From an uncultured Collinsella sp. (lineage in GTDB: Bacteria; Actinomycetota; Coriobacteriia; Coriobacteriales; Coriobacteriaceae): a stretch of 16,062 nt of DNA. Positions 1-6,520 of the stretch are shown one piece after another. The number at the start of each line of letters is the position of its first letter. Position 1 is the first letter of the stretch. A program made the translations under genes and the position numbers. The stretch covers positions 1 through 16,062 of the forward strand of contig CABUBZ010000048.1 of NCBI GenBank assembly GCA_902489945.1, written 5' to 3'. The notes below the pieces were generated by a model. It worked only from the letters and a program-made list of their open reading frames with translations, was not told the DNA's origin and searched no databases.

Positions 1-57
1 CACGGGGTCAAAGCCTGCCGGCTCGCCCGCGGTTCTTCGTGCCCGCGCCTCTATCAA

Positions 58-76
58 GTGGTAACGACCCTACCAC
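58..76. promoter_or_regulatory. Small inverted repeat upstream of the amidohydrolase promoter
   Basis: GTGGTA (58-63) and TACCAC (71-76) are perfect reverse complements with a 7-nt spacer, ending 8 nt before the proposed -35 box. This is the position of an operator or activator site. The arms are only 6 bp, so chance is possible. No regulator gene is adjacent within the window. Confidence 0.25.
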
Positions 77-83
77 GTTGCAC

Positions 84-112
84 TTTACCAAACAAGAGTA
101 TTCGTATATAAC
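84..112 (+). promoter_or_regulatory. Candidate sigma-70 type promoter for the amidohydrolase
   Basis: TTTACC (84-89) and TATAAC (107-112) are separated by exactly 17 nt in an AT-rich stretch. A transcript from here would start near 119 and give a leader of about 87 nt before the ATG at 206. An in-frame ATG at 122 lies only about 3 nt after that start, so a leaderless longer form cannot be excluded, but the ATG at 206 has a proper ribosome binding site. Confidence 0.5.
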
Positions 113-205
113 GTTTAAAAAATGCAGGGATATGCTGGAAACATGTGCGCCACAATCCTGTATCACAATAAGTTGCAACAGATGTGCCTCACGAAGGGAT
201 CCTCT

Positions 206-1393
206 ATGACCGAGCTCCAAGAACTCCGTCGCTATCGCCGCGATCTCCATCGCATTCCGGAGCTCGATTTCGATCTTCCGCAAACCATTGCCTATATCGA
301 GGGCGTGCTGGCACCGCTCACCTGCGAAGTGACCCATCCGTGCCCCAGCTGCGTCTGTGCTTTCTTCGACGCCGGCGTTGATGCCGCGCATGCCACGGCG
401 ATTCGCGCCGATATGGATGCGCTGCCCATCGCGGAAGCGACGGGAGCGGCCTTTGCCTCAACCCATCCCGGCAAGATGCACGCTTGCGGACATGACGGAC
501 ACATGGCCATGGCGCTTGCCGCCGCGACGTATGTCGACCGTACGATTCGCGAGCATCCGGGCGCCATTAGGCGCAATGTTCTCTTTGTGTTCCAGCCGGC
601 CGAGGAAACGACCGGTGGTGCCAAGACGGTATGCGAGAGCGGTGTGTTCGAGCGCTATGGGGCCGACCGCATTTTTGGCTTCCATGTGTGGCCCGATCTG
701 CCCACCGGCACGTTGGCGAGCTGCTCCGGTCCGTTGCTGGCGCGTTCGAGTGAGACACACATTCATATTCACGGGACGAGCATCCATATTGCTAAGACCT
801 ATGGCGTTCCGGTCGAGGAGTCGCACGATGCGGCGCTGGCGGCTGCCAAGTTCTTGGTTGCCGAGCGCGAACTGATGGATGAGCTGGGTGCCGATGAGCC
901 CTGCATTGGCAAGTTCGGCCTGCTGCAGGCAGGCACCGTCTGCAATGCGGTGGCGGGGGAGGCCCATGTTGCCGGCAGCCTGCGTGTGTTTACAGACGAC
1001 ATGTTCGACCGGGCACGCGAGGGCGTGCGCCGCGTGCTGGACGATGCCTGCGCTGCAACGGGCTGCACGTACGATCTCGACTTTGCCGAGGGCTATCCGC
1101 CGGTCGACAACGACCCCGAGCTATTTGCCAGCGTCGCGCCTGCCTTGCCCGGGCTGCAGCTTATGGAGGAGCCGCTGTTAATTGCCGAGGATTTCGCGTT
1201 CTATCAGCGCCATTTGCCGGGCGTGTTTTTCCTGCTGGGCACGGGTATGCCAGAGGGCCAAGACAACCCGAGTGATTCGGATGGCTGCCCCGCCTATGCC
1301 ACAAGCGCTCTGCATACCGATAGCATGCTCTTCGACGAGGAAATCCTACTCAAAGGCCTCGATGTCTATAAACGATTGCTTGTGATGGAGTGA
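206..1393 (+). CDS. M20D-type amidohydrolase (N-acyl-amino-acid or peptide hydrolase)
   Basis: This is a 395-residue metal-dependent hydrolase of the M20 superfamily, subfamily M20D, which includes hippurate, N-acetyl-amino-acid and IAA-amino-acid hydrolases. Such enzymes cleave an acyl or aryl group from an amino acid in the cytoplasm. Visible motifs are RADMDALP (about residues 68-75), the metal-binding HACGHDGHM (92-100), QPAEE (130-134), FGFHVWP (158-164), a dimerisation-domain stretch with GTSIH near 190, and C-terminal AEDFAFYQ and LHTDS, whose His is the usual last metal ligand. Length is typical for the family. The start at 206 has GAAGGGA 6 nt upstream and lets the protein begin at the usual LRRYRRDLHRIPEL segment. 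The frame is open back to 122, but that N-terminal stretch resembles no part of the family. The last codons overlap the next gene's ribosome binding site. Substrate is unknown. Confidence 0.9.
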   Translation: MTELQELRRYRRDLHRIPELDFDLPQTIAYIEGVLAPLTCEVTHPCPSCVCAFFDAGVDAAHATAIRADMDALPIAEATGAAFASTHPGKMHACGHDGHMAMALAAATYVDRTIREHPGAIRRNVLFVFQPAEETTGGAKTVCESGVFERYGADRIFGFHVWPDLPTGTLASCSGPLLARSSETHIHIHGTSIHIAKTYGVPVEESHDAALAAAKFLVAERELMDELGADEPCIGKFGLLQAGTVCNAVAGEAHVAGSLRVFTDDMFDRAREGVRRVLDDACAATGCTYDLDFAEGYPPVDNDPELFASVAPALPGLQLMEEPLLIAEDFAFYQRHLPGVFFLLGTGMPEGQDNPSDSDGCPAYATSALHTDSMLFDEEILLKGLDVYKRLLVME

Positions 1394-1395
1394 CG

Positions 1396-1719
1396 ATGGA
1401 ACGACGCCGACAGTCTGCCGTATATAGTCCGGGTGGATGCGGGTGCGGTTTGCTGCTGCTTCCGGTTATTGCTGTGAGCATTGGCGTGATGTTTGCGCTT
1501 GCCGGGCTTGCCGCGGCAGCACTTGTGCTGTTTATCACCGCCATCGGCGTGACGATTTGGCTTTATCGCAGTCGTGAACAGCGCCGCGCCGACGGTAAGA
1601 CCAATGTAGGATGGATTGCCTTTTTGGTCATCGCCTACCTGCTGAGCATCAGCTATTTGGCCTTCTTTATCCTGTTGATGATCAGTGCCTTTACCGGGGA
1701 ATCCGTCACGGTGGGTTGA
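1396..1719 (+). CDS. Small hypothetical membrane protein
   Basis: This 107-residue protein is not one I recognise. A short Cys/Gly-containing N-terminus (PGGCGCG) is followed by two closely packed hydrophobic segments (about residues 17-52), a charged loop rich in Arg and Lys, and one or two more hydrophobic segments (about 73-98), so three or four membrane passes are likely. The ATG at 1396 is preferred because GGAG at 1387-1390, inside the end of the amidohydrolase gene, lies 5 nt upstream; a GTG at 1390 overlapping the preceding stop would add only two residues. The 2-nt gap after the upstream stop implies co-transcription and coupled translation with the amidohydrolase. A transport or regulatory accessory role is possible but nothing in the sequence shows it. 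Confidence 0.7.
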   Translation: MERRRQSAVYSPGGCGCGLLLLPVIAVSIGVMFALAGLAAAALVLFITAIGVTIWLYRSREQRRADGKTNVGWIAFLVIAYLLSISYLAFFILLMISAFTGESVTVG

Positions 1720-1823
1720 TCGCTGCCGGCAGACGGTCGCGCGCAGTGCGTTTACTCGGCGTTTGGATAACTGCATTGGTCGTTTACCGCAGCCTTAGCT
1801 CTCAGCTAATGAATTCAAGTTCA

Positions 1824-1877
1824 ATCCTTCCTACGATGTGCTGTGTACCGGCACGGTAGCCGGATCGTAGGAAGGAT
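1824..1877 (+). promoter_or_regulatory. Perfect 14-bp inverted repeat sequestering the ribosome binding site of the next gene
   Basis: Positions 1824-1837 are the exact reverse complement of 1864-1877. Inside the 26-nt interval a second hairpin is possible, TACCG (1846-1850) with CGGTA (1854-1858). The right arm contains AGGAAGGA, the Shine-Dalgarno of the gene starting at 1883, so in RNA the site would be fully base-paired. No U-run follows, so it is not an intrinsic terminator. It could be a translational switch, a processing site or a palindromic repeat element. The structure is seen; the function is inferred. Confidence 0.6.
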
Positions 1878-1882
1878 GAATA

Positions 1883-2326
1883 ATGGCAAAAGAGGGAAAG
1901 AAGCCAATCGGTAAGATTGTCCTAGGCATCATCGTGGTGCTGGTTATTGTCGGTGCCGTGGGCTCTATGGGCGGCAACTCAACCGATTCGTCTGCGAGCG
2001 ATTCGGCAAAACCTGCCGAGACGACACGGCAGGCTGAGGAGCAAAAAGAACCGCAAGAACCGTATACCATTGCTGACGAGGCTGAAGACACTTCCAATCA
2101 GTTTACCTATAAGATCACGGGCACCCTGACCAATAACACGGACAAGGAAAAGAGCTACATTCAGATTGAATATGTTCTGTATGATGCCGATGGCAACCAG
2201 GTTGGAACGGCTCTTGCAAACACCAATCATCTGAAGGCGGGCGGCTCCTGGAAGTTCGAGGCGCTGGGTACGGTGTCTCCCGACCAGGTTGCTAGCTGGG
2301 AGCGTTCGGACGTAAGCGGTTTCTAG
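1883..2326 (+). CDS. Membrane-anchored FxLYD-domain protein
   Basis: This 147-residue protein starts with a Lys-rich segment and one hydrophobic helix (about residues 9-28), a signal anchor with no lipobox Cys. A Ser/Asp/Glu-rich linker (about 30-66) follows, then a compact beta-type domain. The stretch IQIEYVLYDADGNQVGT near 95-112 followed by HLKAGGSWKFEA matches the FxLYD domain, common in surface proteins of Firmicutes and Actinobacteria and of unknown biochemical function. The domain should lie outside the membrane. The ATG at 1883 follows AGGAAGGA closely (see the inverted repeat entry). It is read in the same direction as the HTH and kinase genes and may share their transcript. Confidence 0.75.
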   Translation: MAKEGKKPIGKIVLGIIVVLVIVGAVGSMGGNSTDSSASDSAKPAETTRQAEEQKEPQEPYTIADEAEDTSNQFTYKITGTLTNNTDKEKSYIQIEYVLYDADGNQVGTALANTNHLKAGGSWKFEALGTVSPDQVASWERSDVSGF

Positions 2327-2358
2327 CATGTTGCATGCACTGGGGGAGGTGAAGTCGT

Positions 2359-2781
2359 ATGTCCGATAAAAAGCTGACCGAGGAGTTGCTCAATGAGCTT
2401 CTCGATGCGCCGAACATCGATGGCTATATCAGGGAGCACGACTTTGCCGCCCCGTCGCTTTCGGACTACCTGAAGCAGCTACTGCAGGAAAAGGGCTTGG
2501 AGCGCTCGCGCGTGGTCCGTATGGCTGATCTCAATGAGACCTTTGGCTATCAGATCTTTACCGGTGCGCGTCATCCGAGTCGCAATAAGGTGCTGCAGAT
2601 TGCCTTTGCGATGGCGCTGACGCTCAAAGAGACCAACCGTGCGCTGACGGCTGCCGGGGTAAGCGTCCTTAACTGCAAGGACCGCCGCGATGCGATTATC
2701 ATCTTTTGCATCGATCGCGGGTGCAGTCTCCAAAAGATCAACGAGGAACTGTATCGCTTTGGCGAGGAGACGGTGAGTTAG
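2359..2781 (+). CDS. XRE-like helix-turn-helix protein paired with a kinase
   Basis: This 140-residue protein is mostly helical. The segment from about residue 33 to 95 (SLSDYLKQLLQEKGL, then RVVRMADLN, then TGARHPSRNKVLQIAFAM and LTLKETNRALTAAG) reads as a divergent lambda-repressor/XRE-type helix-turn-helix domain. The C-terminal part, with the regularly spaced CIDRGCSLQKINEELYRFGEE, looks like a helical partner domain. Small HTH proteins of this type are often found next to Ser/Thr kinases in Gram-positives (established association, recalled and not searched), so it may be a DNA-binding substrate or partner of the downstream kinase. The start is secure: GGGGGAGGTGA lies 6 nt upstream of the ATG. 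The gene ends about 100 nt before the kinase start. Confidence 0.75.
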   Translation: MSDKKLTEELLNELLDAPNIDGYIREHDFAAPSLSDYLKQLLQEKGLERSRVVRMADLNETFGYQIFTGARHPSRNKVLQIAFAMALTLKETNRALTAAGVSVLNCKDRRDAIIIFCIDRGCSLQKINEELYRFGEETVS

Positions 2782-2866
2782 CGGCTGATATCTGAGCCGG
2801 TAGAGCTGTCGAACAACGATGCAAACGAACGGGGCGCGGATGCCATGGGGTGTCTGCGCCCTGCGC

Positions 2867-2872
2867 TATGAT
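2867..2872 (+). promoter_or_regulatory. Possible -10 box for a leaderless kinase transcript
   Basis: TATGAT at 2867-2872 would place the transcription start at about 2879-2880, on the A of the ATG at 2880. Leaderless mRNAs with TANNNT this distance from the start codon are common in Actinobacteria. No convincing -35 box is present, so the call is weak. Confidence 0.3.
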
Positions 2873-2879
2873 GGAGGCT

Positions 2880-4259
2880 ATGGATACTCAGAGCCCAACA
2901 TATTCCGATGACGAGCTGACCGCAGCGCTTGCCGAGCACCTGGCGTCGCTCGATCGCGACGACAGCTATCGCGTGGAGCGTGTACTTAAGCGCTCGTCCG
3001 TTGAAGCAACCGAGCTCGTGTACTTTGAAGGAACCGGCGGTGGTTCGCTCGGCCCCTTTGTCCGTAAACGCATCGATGCTTCGGCTCAAATCGGCGGGGC
3101 ATACGAGCGTCTGTTTGCCGCTCAGCGGGCAGGCAGGCGTTTTGAGCACCTGCCCAGAATCGTCGATTGTCGTCGTGTGGGCGACGAGCTCAACGTGGTT
3201 ATGGAATACATCGAAGGGGAGACGCTCGGGGCGCTGGTGGACCGTCTGGGAGCCACCCCCGATTATGCGCGTGAATTGTATCCTGCCCTATGCGATGCCG
3301 TGGGCGAGCTCCACGCCGGTTTTGCAATAGCGGGGGAGACGTCGGCGCCGGTGATCCATCGCGACCTCAAGCCGTCGAATATCATCGTGACAGGTGCCAA
3401 CTATACGCCTGATGACGGCCTGACATTTTCATCGCTGGTGATTATCGACTTGGGGATCGCGCGCGTATGGCGCGATGGCGCCGATGCCGACACCGTCAAG
3501 TTTGGCACGCGACCCTATGCGCCGCCCGAGCAGTATGGGTTTGGGCAGACGAGTGTGCGCGGCGACGTGTACGCGCTGGGCGCCCTGTTGTTCTTCTGCT
3601 TGACGGGAGTCGACCCTAAACCAGGGCTCGACATGCGCGAGCAATGCGAGGCGCGCGGTATTCCCACTCCACTTTCCGATGCCGTCTGCATGTCGATGGC
3701 GCTCGATCCGGCCAAGCGTTTTGCGAGTGCGGAAGCATTGGGACGGGCGACGCGCGCGGCATACGATCTGAGTCGCCCCGTGCGGCCTCCTGCGCCTGCG
3801 CCTGTCCGTACTCCAGACTCGGAGACAGTGTTGGCGTCCCAAGGGCTCCAGAAACCCGCAGGGCTTCCTGGCCCTGCCGCCTCCGCTGCATGCGGTCTGC
3901 TCTCTCGCGTTCCGGAGTCTCTGGGGCGCATTTGGAATACGCTCGTCTGCTTCTCGCTGCTTGTGTTCTTTGCCGGTAGCCACTTTGCCGTCTTTCACCC
4001 CACGGGAGCAAACCAAAGCTACCCGACGTGGCTTCTCATAATCGAGTATTTTTTCTTTGTCGATGGCCTTATGGTGCTTATGCATTTTGCGCTGCTCGAT
4101 AAGCGCCGTCTTCGTCGGCGATTCGCATTGCTCGACAGCTATCGCGGCAAGAAGCTCGCGAAGCTCTTGCTCAAGGCATTGGGTGTGCTGCTCCTATGCA
4201 TGATCGTCATAGTCGCGGTTGCCAATGCGACCGGCGTCGTCGATACCTCCGCTACCTAA
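2880..4259 (+). CDS. Membrane-tethered serine/threonine protein kinase
   Basis: This is a Hanks-type Ser/Thr kinase, 459 residues from the chosen start. The N-lobe begins near residue 30 (YRVERVLKRSS), with candidate ATP-binding Lys63 in VRKRI. The catalytic loop HRDLKPSN is at 160-167, DLG replaces DFG at 190-192, the activation/P+1 segment GTRPYAPPEQYG is at 209-220, and GDVYALG is at about 228-234. A Pro-rich linker (about 300-335) leads to a C-terminal hydrophobic part with three likely membrane segments (about 353-372, 384-403 and 430-450). No extracellular PASTA repeats are present. Start choice is uncertain: GTG 2850, ATG 2868, ATG 2871 and ATG 2880 are all in frame. None has a well-spaced ribosome binding site (GGAGG lies only 2 nt before 2880). 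I chose 2880 because of the TATGAT box just upstream. The kinase ends at a bidirectional terminator. Confidence 0.88.
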   Translation: MDTQSPTYSDDELTAALAEHLASLDRDDSYRVERVLKRSSVEATELVYFEGTGGGSLGPFVRKRIDASAQIGGAYERLFAAQRAGRRFEHLPRIVDCRRVGDELNVVMEYIEGETLGALVDRLGATPDYARELYPALCDAVGELHAGFAIAGETSAPVIHRDLKPSNIIVTGANYTPDDGLTFSSLVIIDLGIARVWRDGADADTVKFGTRPYAPPEQYGFGQTSVRGDVYALGALLFFCLTGVDPKPGLDMREQCEARGIPTPLSDAVCMSMALDPAKRFASAEALGRATRAAYDLSRPVRPPAPAPVRTPDSETVLASQGLQKPAGLPGPAASAACGLLSRVPESLGRIWNTLVCFSLLVFFAGSHFAVFHPTGANQSYPTWLLIIEYFFFVDGLMVLMHFALLDKRRLRRRFALLDSYRGKKLAKLLLKALGVLLLCMIVIVAVANATGVVDTSAT

Positions 4260-4263
4260 AAGA

Positions 4264-4286
4264 AAAGGGCCCCATTGGGGCCCTTT
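4264..4286. terminator. Bidirectional intrinsic terminator between convergent genes
   Basis: This is a perfect 10-bp stem, AAAGGGCCCC (4264-4273) with GGGGCCCTTT (4277-4286), and a 3-nt loop. On the minus strand the stem is followed by a T-rich run (TTTCTTTTAGG), so it terminates the hydrolase gene well. On the plus strand the T-run is short but the stem directly follows the kinase stop codon. Confidence 0.85.
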
Positions 4287-4296
4287 GCAGTTGCAC

Positions 4297-5430
4297 TTAG
4301 ATGCGGTTCATCTGAGCGGCGACTTTGTTGTACCAGTCCTGCCACGTGGGCGGGCAGTACTTTTTGGCTGCTGCCGGGGTAAGGGTGGAGCCGTAGTTGG
4401 CGCCCAGATAGGCAACGTGAGCGGAGATGCCCTCGCTCCAGCTGCCAAAGCTGCGCCAACCGCCGCCACGGGCACTCCAGCCCCAGGCGTTGTAAGAATT
4501 GGCGCAATAAGCGCCCTTGGTGCTCTCGATGCAGGCGATGGCGGGGGACCAACGGGGGTCGACACCGGTATTCCAAGCGGCGACGGCAAAGTTATAGCCC
4601 TGGCCTGCCATGGGGGAGCCGGCGAGATAATTGTCGATGCGGCTCGTCCACTCATTAATGAACGAATCGTAATCGGAGCTACCGGTATTGGCGTTGTTCA
4701 CCGTGGTGTCGATGGTGGTGTTGGTGTTGGTGGCCTGGCTGCTGGAATTGCTGCCGCTTACGCCCTCGCCCGAGAGCTTCTCGGCGGCAGCGGCCTTATC
4801 GGCCTCAAGCTTGGCAAGCTCGGCGGCATTTTCCTGCTCGGCTTTTGCCTGTGCCTCGCTGCGGAGCTGCTGGGCCTGCGCCAGCGCATCCTCGGCGTTT
4901 TTCTGCTCTGCCTCAAGCTGAGACTTGGCCTGCTGGAGCTCAGCCTTGTTCTGCTCGAGTTCGGTTTGCATGTTATTGAGCTGTTCGATCTCGTCGACGC
5001 TCGAGCTCGTGATCTGGTTGGTGTATTTGCAGGTCGTGATGAACTCACCCAGGCTCTGTGCGTTGACCAGGAAGCTCACGATGGGATTGGTGCCCTTCTG
5101 ATACTTGTACAGATCGCGCATGGCGGAGCTTGCCTTGGCCTGCTGCTCGGGAAGCTTAGCCTCGATTTCCTCGATGCTTGCCTCATTGGAGTCGATCTGC
5201 TTTTGCAGGTCGTCGAGTTTGGTGCGGGCATCGTTGTAGGCGCTCGTGGCGGCTTCGATTTTTTGCTGCGCGGCGGAAAGCTGATCCTGCGTTGCCTGCG
5301 AGGCGGCATATGCCGCAACGGGGGAGAGCATCGGCGTGGCAGTCAGTGCGACAGCGAGTGCGGCGCTCGTGATGATACGAGCTGGCTTCGACGCGATGAG
5401 CGCTGCGACGCGATGATTCGAATGCTGCAT
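4297..5430 (-). CDS. Secreted coiled-coil protein with C-terminal lysozyme-like domain
   Basis: The protein has 377 residues. A signal peptide (positively charged start, hydrophobic core about 18-35, likely cleavage after AYA near residue 42) is followed by a long Ala/Glu/Gln/Lys-rich coiled coil (about 45-230). This resembles the N-terminal regulatory coiled coils of PcsB/CwlO-type wall hydrolases. After a Ser/Thr/Asn-rich linker (about 232-262) comes a compact domain with ACIESTKG (Glu at about 302) and NAWGWS, which looks like a lysozyme/lytic-transglycosylase or glucosaminidase-type fold with Glu302 as candidate catalytic acid. It probably cleaves peptidoglycan outside the cell, for example in division. 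The ATG at 5430 has AGAGGGA (complement of 5435-5441) a few nt upstream; a TTG at 5445 is an inferior alternative. Enzyme class is inferred from motifs only. Confidence 0.82.
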   Translation of the reverse strand: MQHSNHRVAALIASKPARIITSAALAVALTATPMLSPVAAYAASQATQDQLSAAQQKIEAATSAYNDARTKLDDLQKQIDSNEASIEEIEAKLPEQQAKASSAMRDLYKYQKGTNPIVSFLVNAQSLGEFITTCKYTNQITSSSVDEIEQLNNMQTELEQNKAELQQAKSQLEAEQKNAEDALAQAQQLRSEAQAKAEQENAAELAKLEADKAAAAEKLSGEGVSGSNSSSQATNTNTTIDTTVNNANTGSSDYDSFINEWTSRIDNYLAGSPMAGQGYNFAVAAWNTGVDPRWSPAIACIESTKGAYCANSYNAWGWSARGGGWRSFGSWSEGISAHVAYLGANYGSTLTPAAAKKYCPPTWQDWYNKVAAQMNRI

Positions 5431-5500
5431 CCAATCCCTCTGCAATCAATCGTAGGTTATGGTTCGAACGGTATTCTACTACTGCTTTCGACCTTAACTT

Positions 5501-5537
5501 GAACCTTAAAGGTTCCAAAGGGTCAAGTTGAACTTGA
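5501..5537. promoter_or_regulatory. Pair of near-perfect palindromes upstream of the wall hydrolase (candidate operators)
   Basis: GAACCTT-A-AAGGTTC (5501-5515) and TCAAGTT-G-AACTTGA (5523-5537) are both perfect 7+1+7 palindromes, with centres 22 bp apart, two helical turns. Related half-sites occur nearby: ACCTTAACTTGAA at 5491-5503, TTCAACTT at 5588-5595 and GTTCGAAC at 5462-5469. Minus-strand TTGACC (from 5526 down to 5521) abuts the first palindrome, which recalls MerR-family promoters where the dyad lies in the spacer, but I cannot place a convincing -10 at 19-20 nt. The site most likely controls the hydrolase gene. Confidence 0.5.
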
Positions 5538-5664
5538 GGCTTTGGCTTTGACCTGCAGTTATAGTGAATTGTTGAGAAACCATAGAGTTCAACTTTAACG
5601 TTACAGAGCCCTGTTTGAGAGGAGTTTTGGGCTGCAAAAGCCATCTCAACGTGGGGTTTTATAA

Positions 5665-6297
5665 CTACAGCGTGCCCTTCTGGCGAGCCTGCTCAATTTC
5701 TTCGAGCGCCTCGGCTGGGGTGAAAGAACACGTGCCGTCGCCGAGCTTGACTGTTTGGATATCGTCTCCGACATGCACCTCTCCGCCTCGAAGCACCACA
5801 CCGAAAATGCCCTCGTGGGGAAAGATGCAATCACCGGCGAGATGGTAGATAGCGCAGCGGGTGTGGCAGACTTTGCCGATCTGGCTGATCTCGACCAGAA
5901 CGTCGTTGCCGATCTTGAGCTGTGTGCCCAGGGGGAGCGAAAGCAGGTTGATACCTTGTGTGGTGAAGTTCTCCCCAAAGTCGCCTTCGTGCACATCGAG
6001 CCCGCGATGCTGGGCAGTCTGGATTGATTCTGCGGCCAAAAACGAGACTTGGCGGTGCCAGTGCCCGGCGTGTGCATCGGAAGCGAGGCCAAACTGCTCA
6101 ATGACGGTGTCGTGCCCATCGGAGACGGGTGACTTGCGTGTGCCTTTGTGCGCCGACGTGTTGATCGAAACGATGCGGGCGGGTCCTTCGTAGGCGTTGC
6201 TGGCGGTGCGTAGGGGAGCGGTCGTTTGATAACGTTCCGCTAGCTCGCGTTTTGCAGCGTCAAGGATTGGGTTGTCGGTCAGATGTTCTTGGGGCAC
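5665..6297 (-). CDS. MOSC-domain protein
   Basis: This 210-residue protein carries a MOSC (molybdenum-cofactor sulfurase C-terminal) domain from about residue 40 to 185. The typical opening ARIVSINTSAHKGTRKSPV is at about 40-58, followed by DAHAGHWHRQVSFLAAESI (about 74-92) and GDFGENFTTQGINL (about 105-118). The Cys-rich core GKVCHTRC is at 141-148, and Cys144 is the candidate sulfur carrier. MOSC proteins are thought to deliver sulfur or bind molybdenum-cofactor-type substrates; the specific role here is unknown. No molybdenum-cofactor biosynthesis gene lies in the window. The start is a GTG at 6297 with GAAAGG about 8 nt upstream. The first 38 residues before the domain are not conserved in my memory of the family, so a later start is possible. 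Confidence 0.85.
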   Translation of the reverse strand: MPQEHLTDNPILDAAKRELAERYQTTAPLRTASNAYEGPARIVSINTSAHKGTRKSPVSDGHDTVIEQFGLASDAHAGHWHRQVSFLAAESIQTAQHRGLDVHEGDFGENFTTQGINLLSLPLGTQLKIGNDVLVEISQIGKVCHTRCAIYHLAGDCIFPHEGIFGVVLRGGEVHVGDDIQTVKLGDGTCSFTPAEALEEIEQARQKGTL

Positions 6298-6332
6298 GCG
6301 TGCGCCTTTCGCTTTGAGGATGACAATATGTT

Positions 6333-6368
6333 GAATCCTACAACAACGGTAGGTTCATTGCCCGTTGT
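6333..6368 (+). promoter_or_regulatory. Two mutually exclusive hairpins between divergent genes
   Basis: CCTAC (6337-6341) pairs with GTAGG (6349-6353), extended by GAA/TTC around a bulge. ACAACGG (6343-6349) pairs instead with CCGTTGT (6362-6368). The two overlap and cannot form together. The region lies between the divergent MOSC and ligase genes. It may be DNA-level operator symmetry rather than RNA. The pairing is seen; function is unknown. Confidence 0.3.
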
Positions 6369-6434
6369 CGTACAGCGGTGAGGGCCGTCTTTGCTCGAGT
6401 CTGATCATCCGATTGCCATAGATACGGTGGAACT

Positions 6435-6464
6435 TTGGGTGCTGGCGGTTTGGCACGCTAGAAT
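6435..6464 (+). promoter_or_regulatory. Candidate promoter of the ligase-racemase pair
   Basis: TTGGGT (6435-6440), 18 nt, then TAGAAT (6459-6464). A transcript starting near 6471 would have a leader of about 50 nt containing the hairpin GCCCG (6485-6489) with CGGGC (6495-6499), followed by AGGAAG 5 nt before the ATG at 6521. Confidence 0.45.
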
Positions 6465-6520
6465 GAATCGGTTGCACTAAGACCGCCCGTTGTGCGGGCA
6501 GTTCATGATAGGAAGTTTCC

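Noticed and set aside
122..205. Longer amidohydrolase start at 122
   Set aside because: No ribosome binding site and no family-like sequence in the 28 extra residues; the ATG at 206 has GAAGGGA at good spacing. A leaderless form is noted but not preferred.
4219..5502. 427-codon plus-strand frame opposite the coiled-coil hydrolase
   Set aside because: It starts inside the kinase gene and runs through the terminator; the minus strand has signal peptide, coiled coil and enzyme domain.
5607..5655. Hairpin near the end of the MOSC gene as its terminator
   Set aside because: Arms such as TTTGAGA and TCTCAA pair, but the stem is interrupted and no U-run follows on the minus strand. How this transcript ends is not clear.
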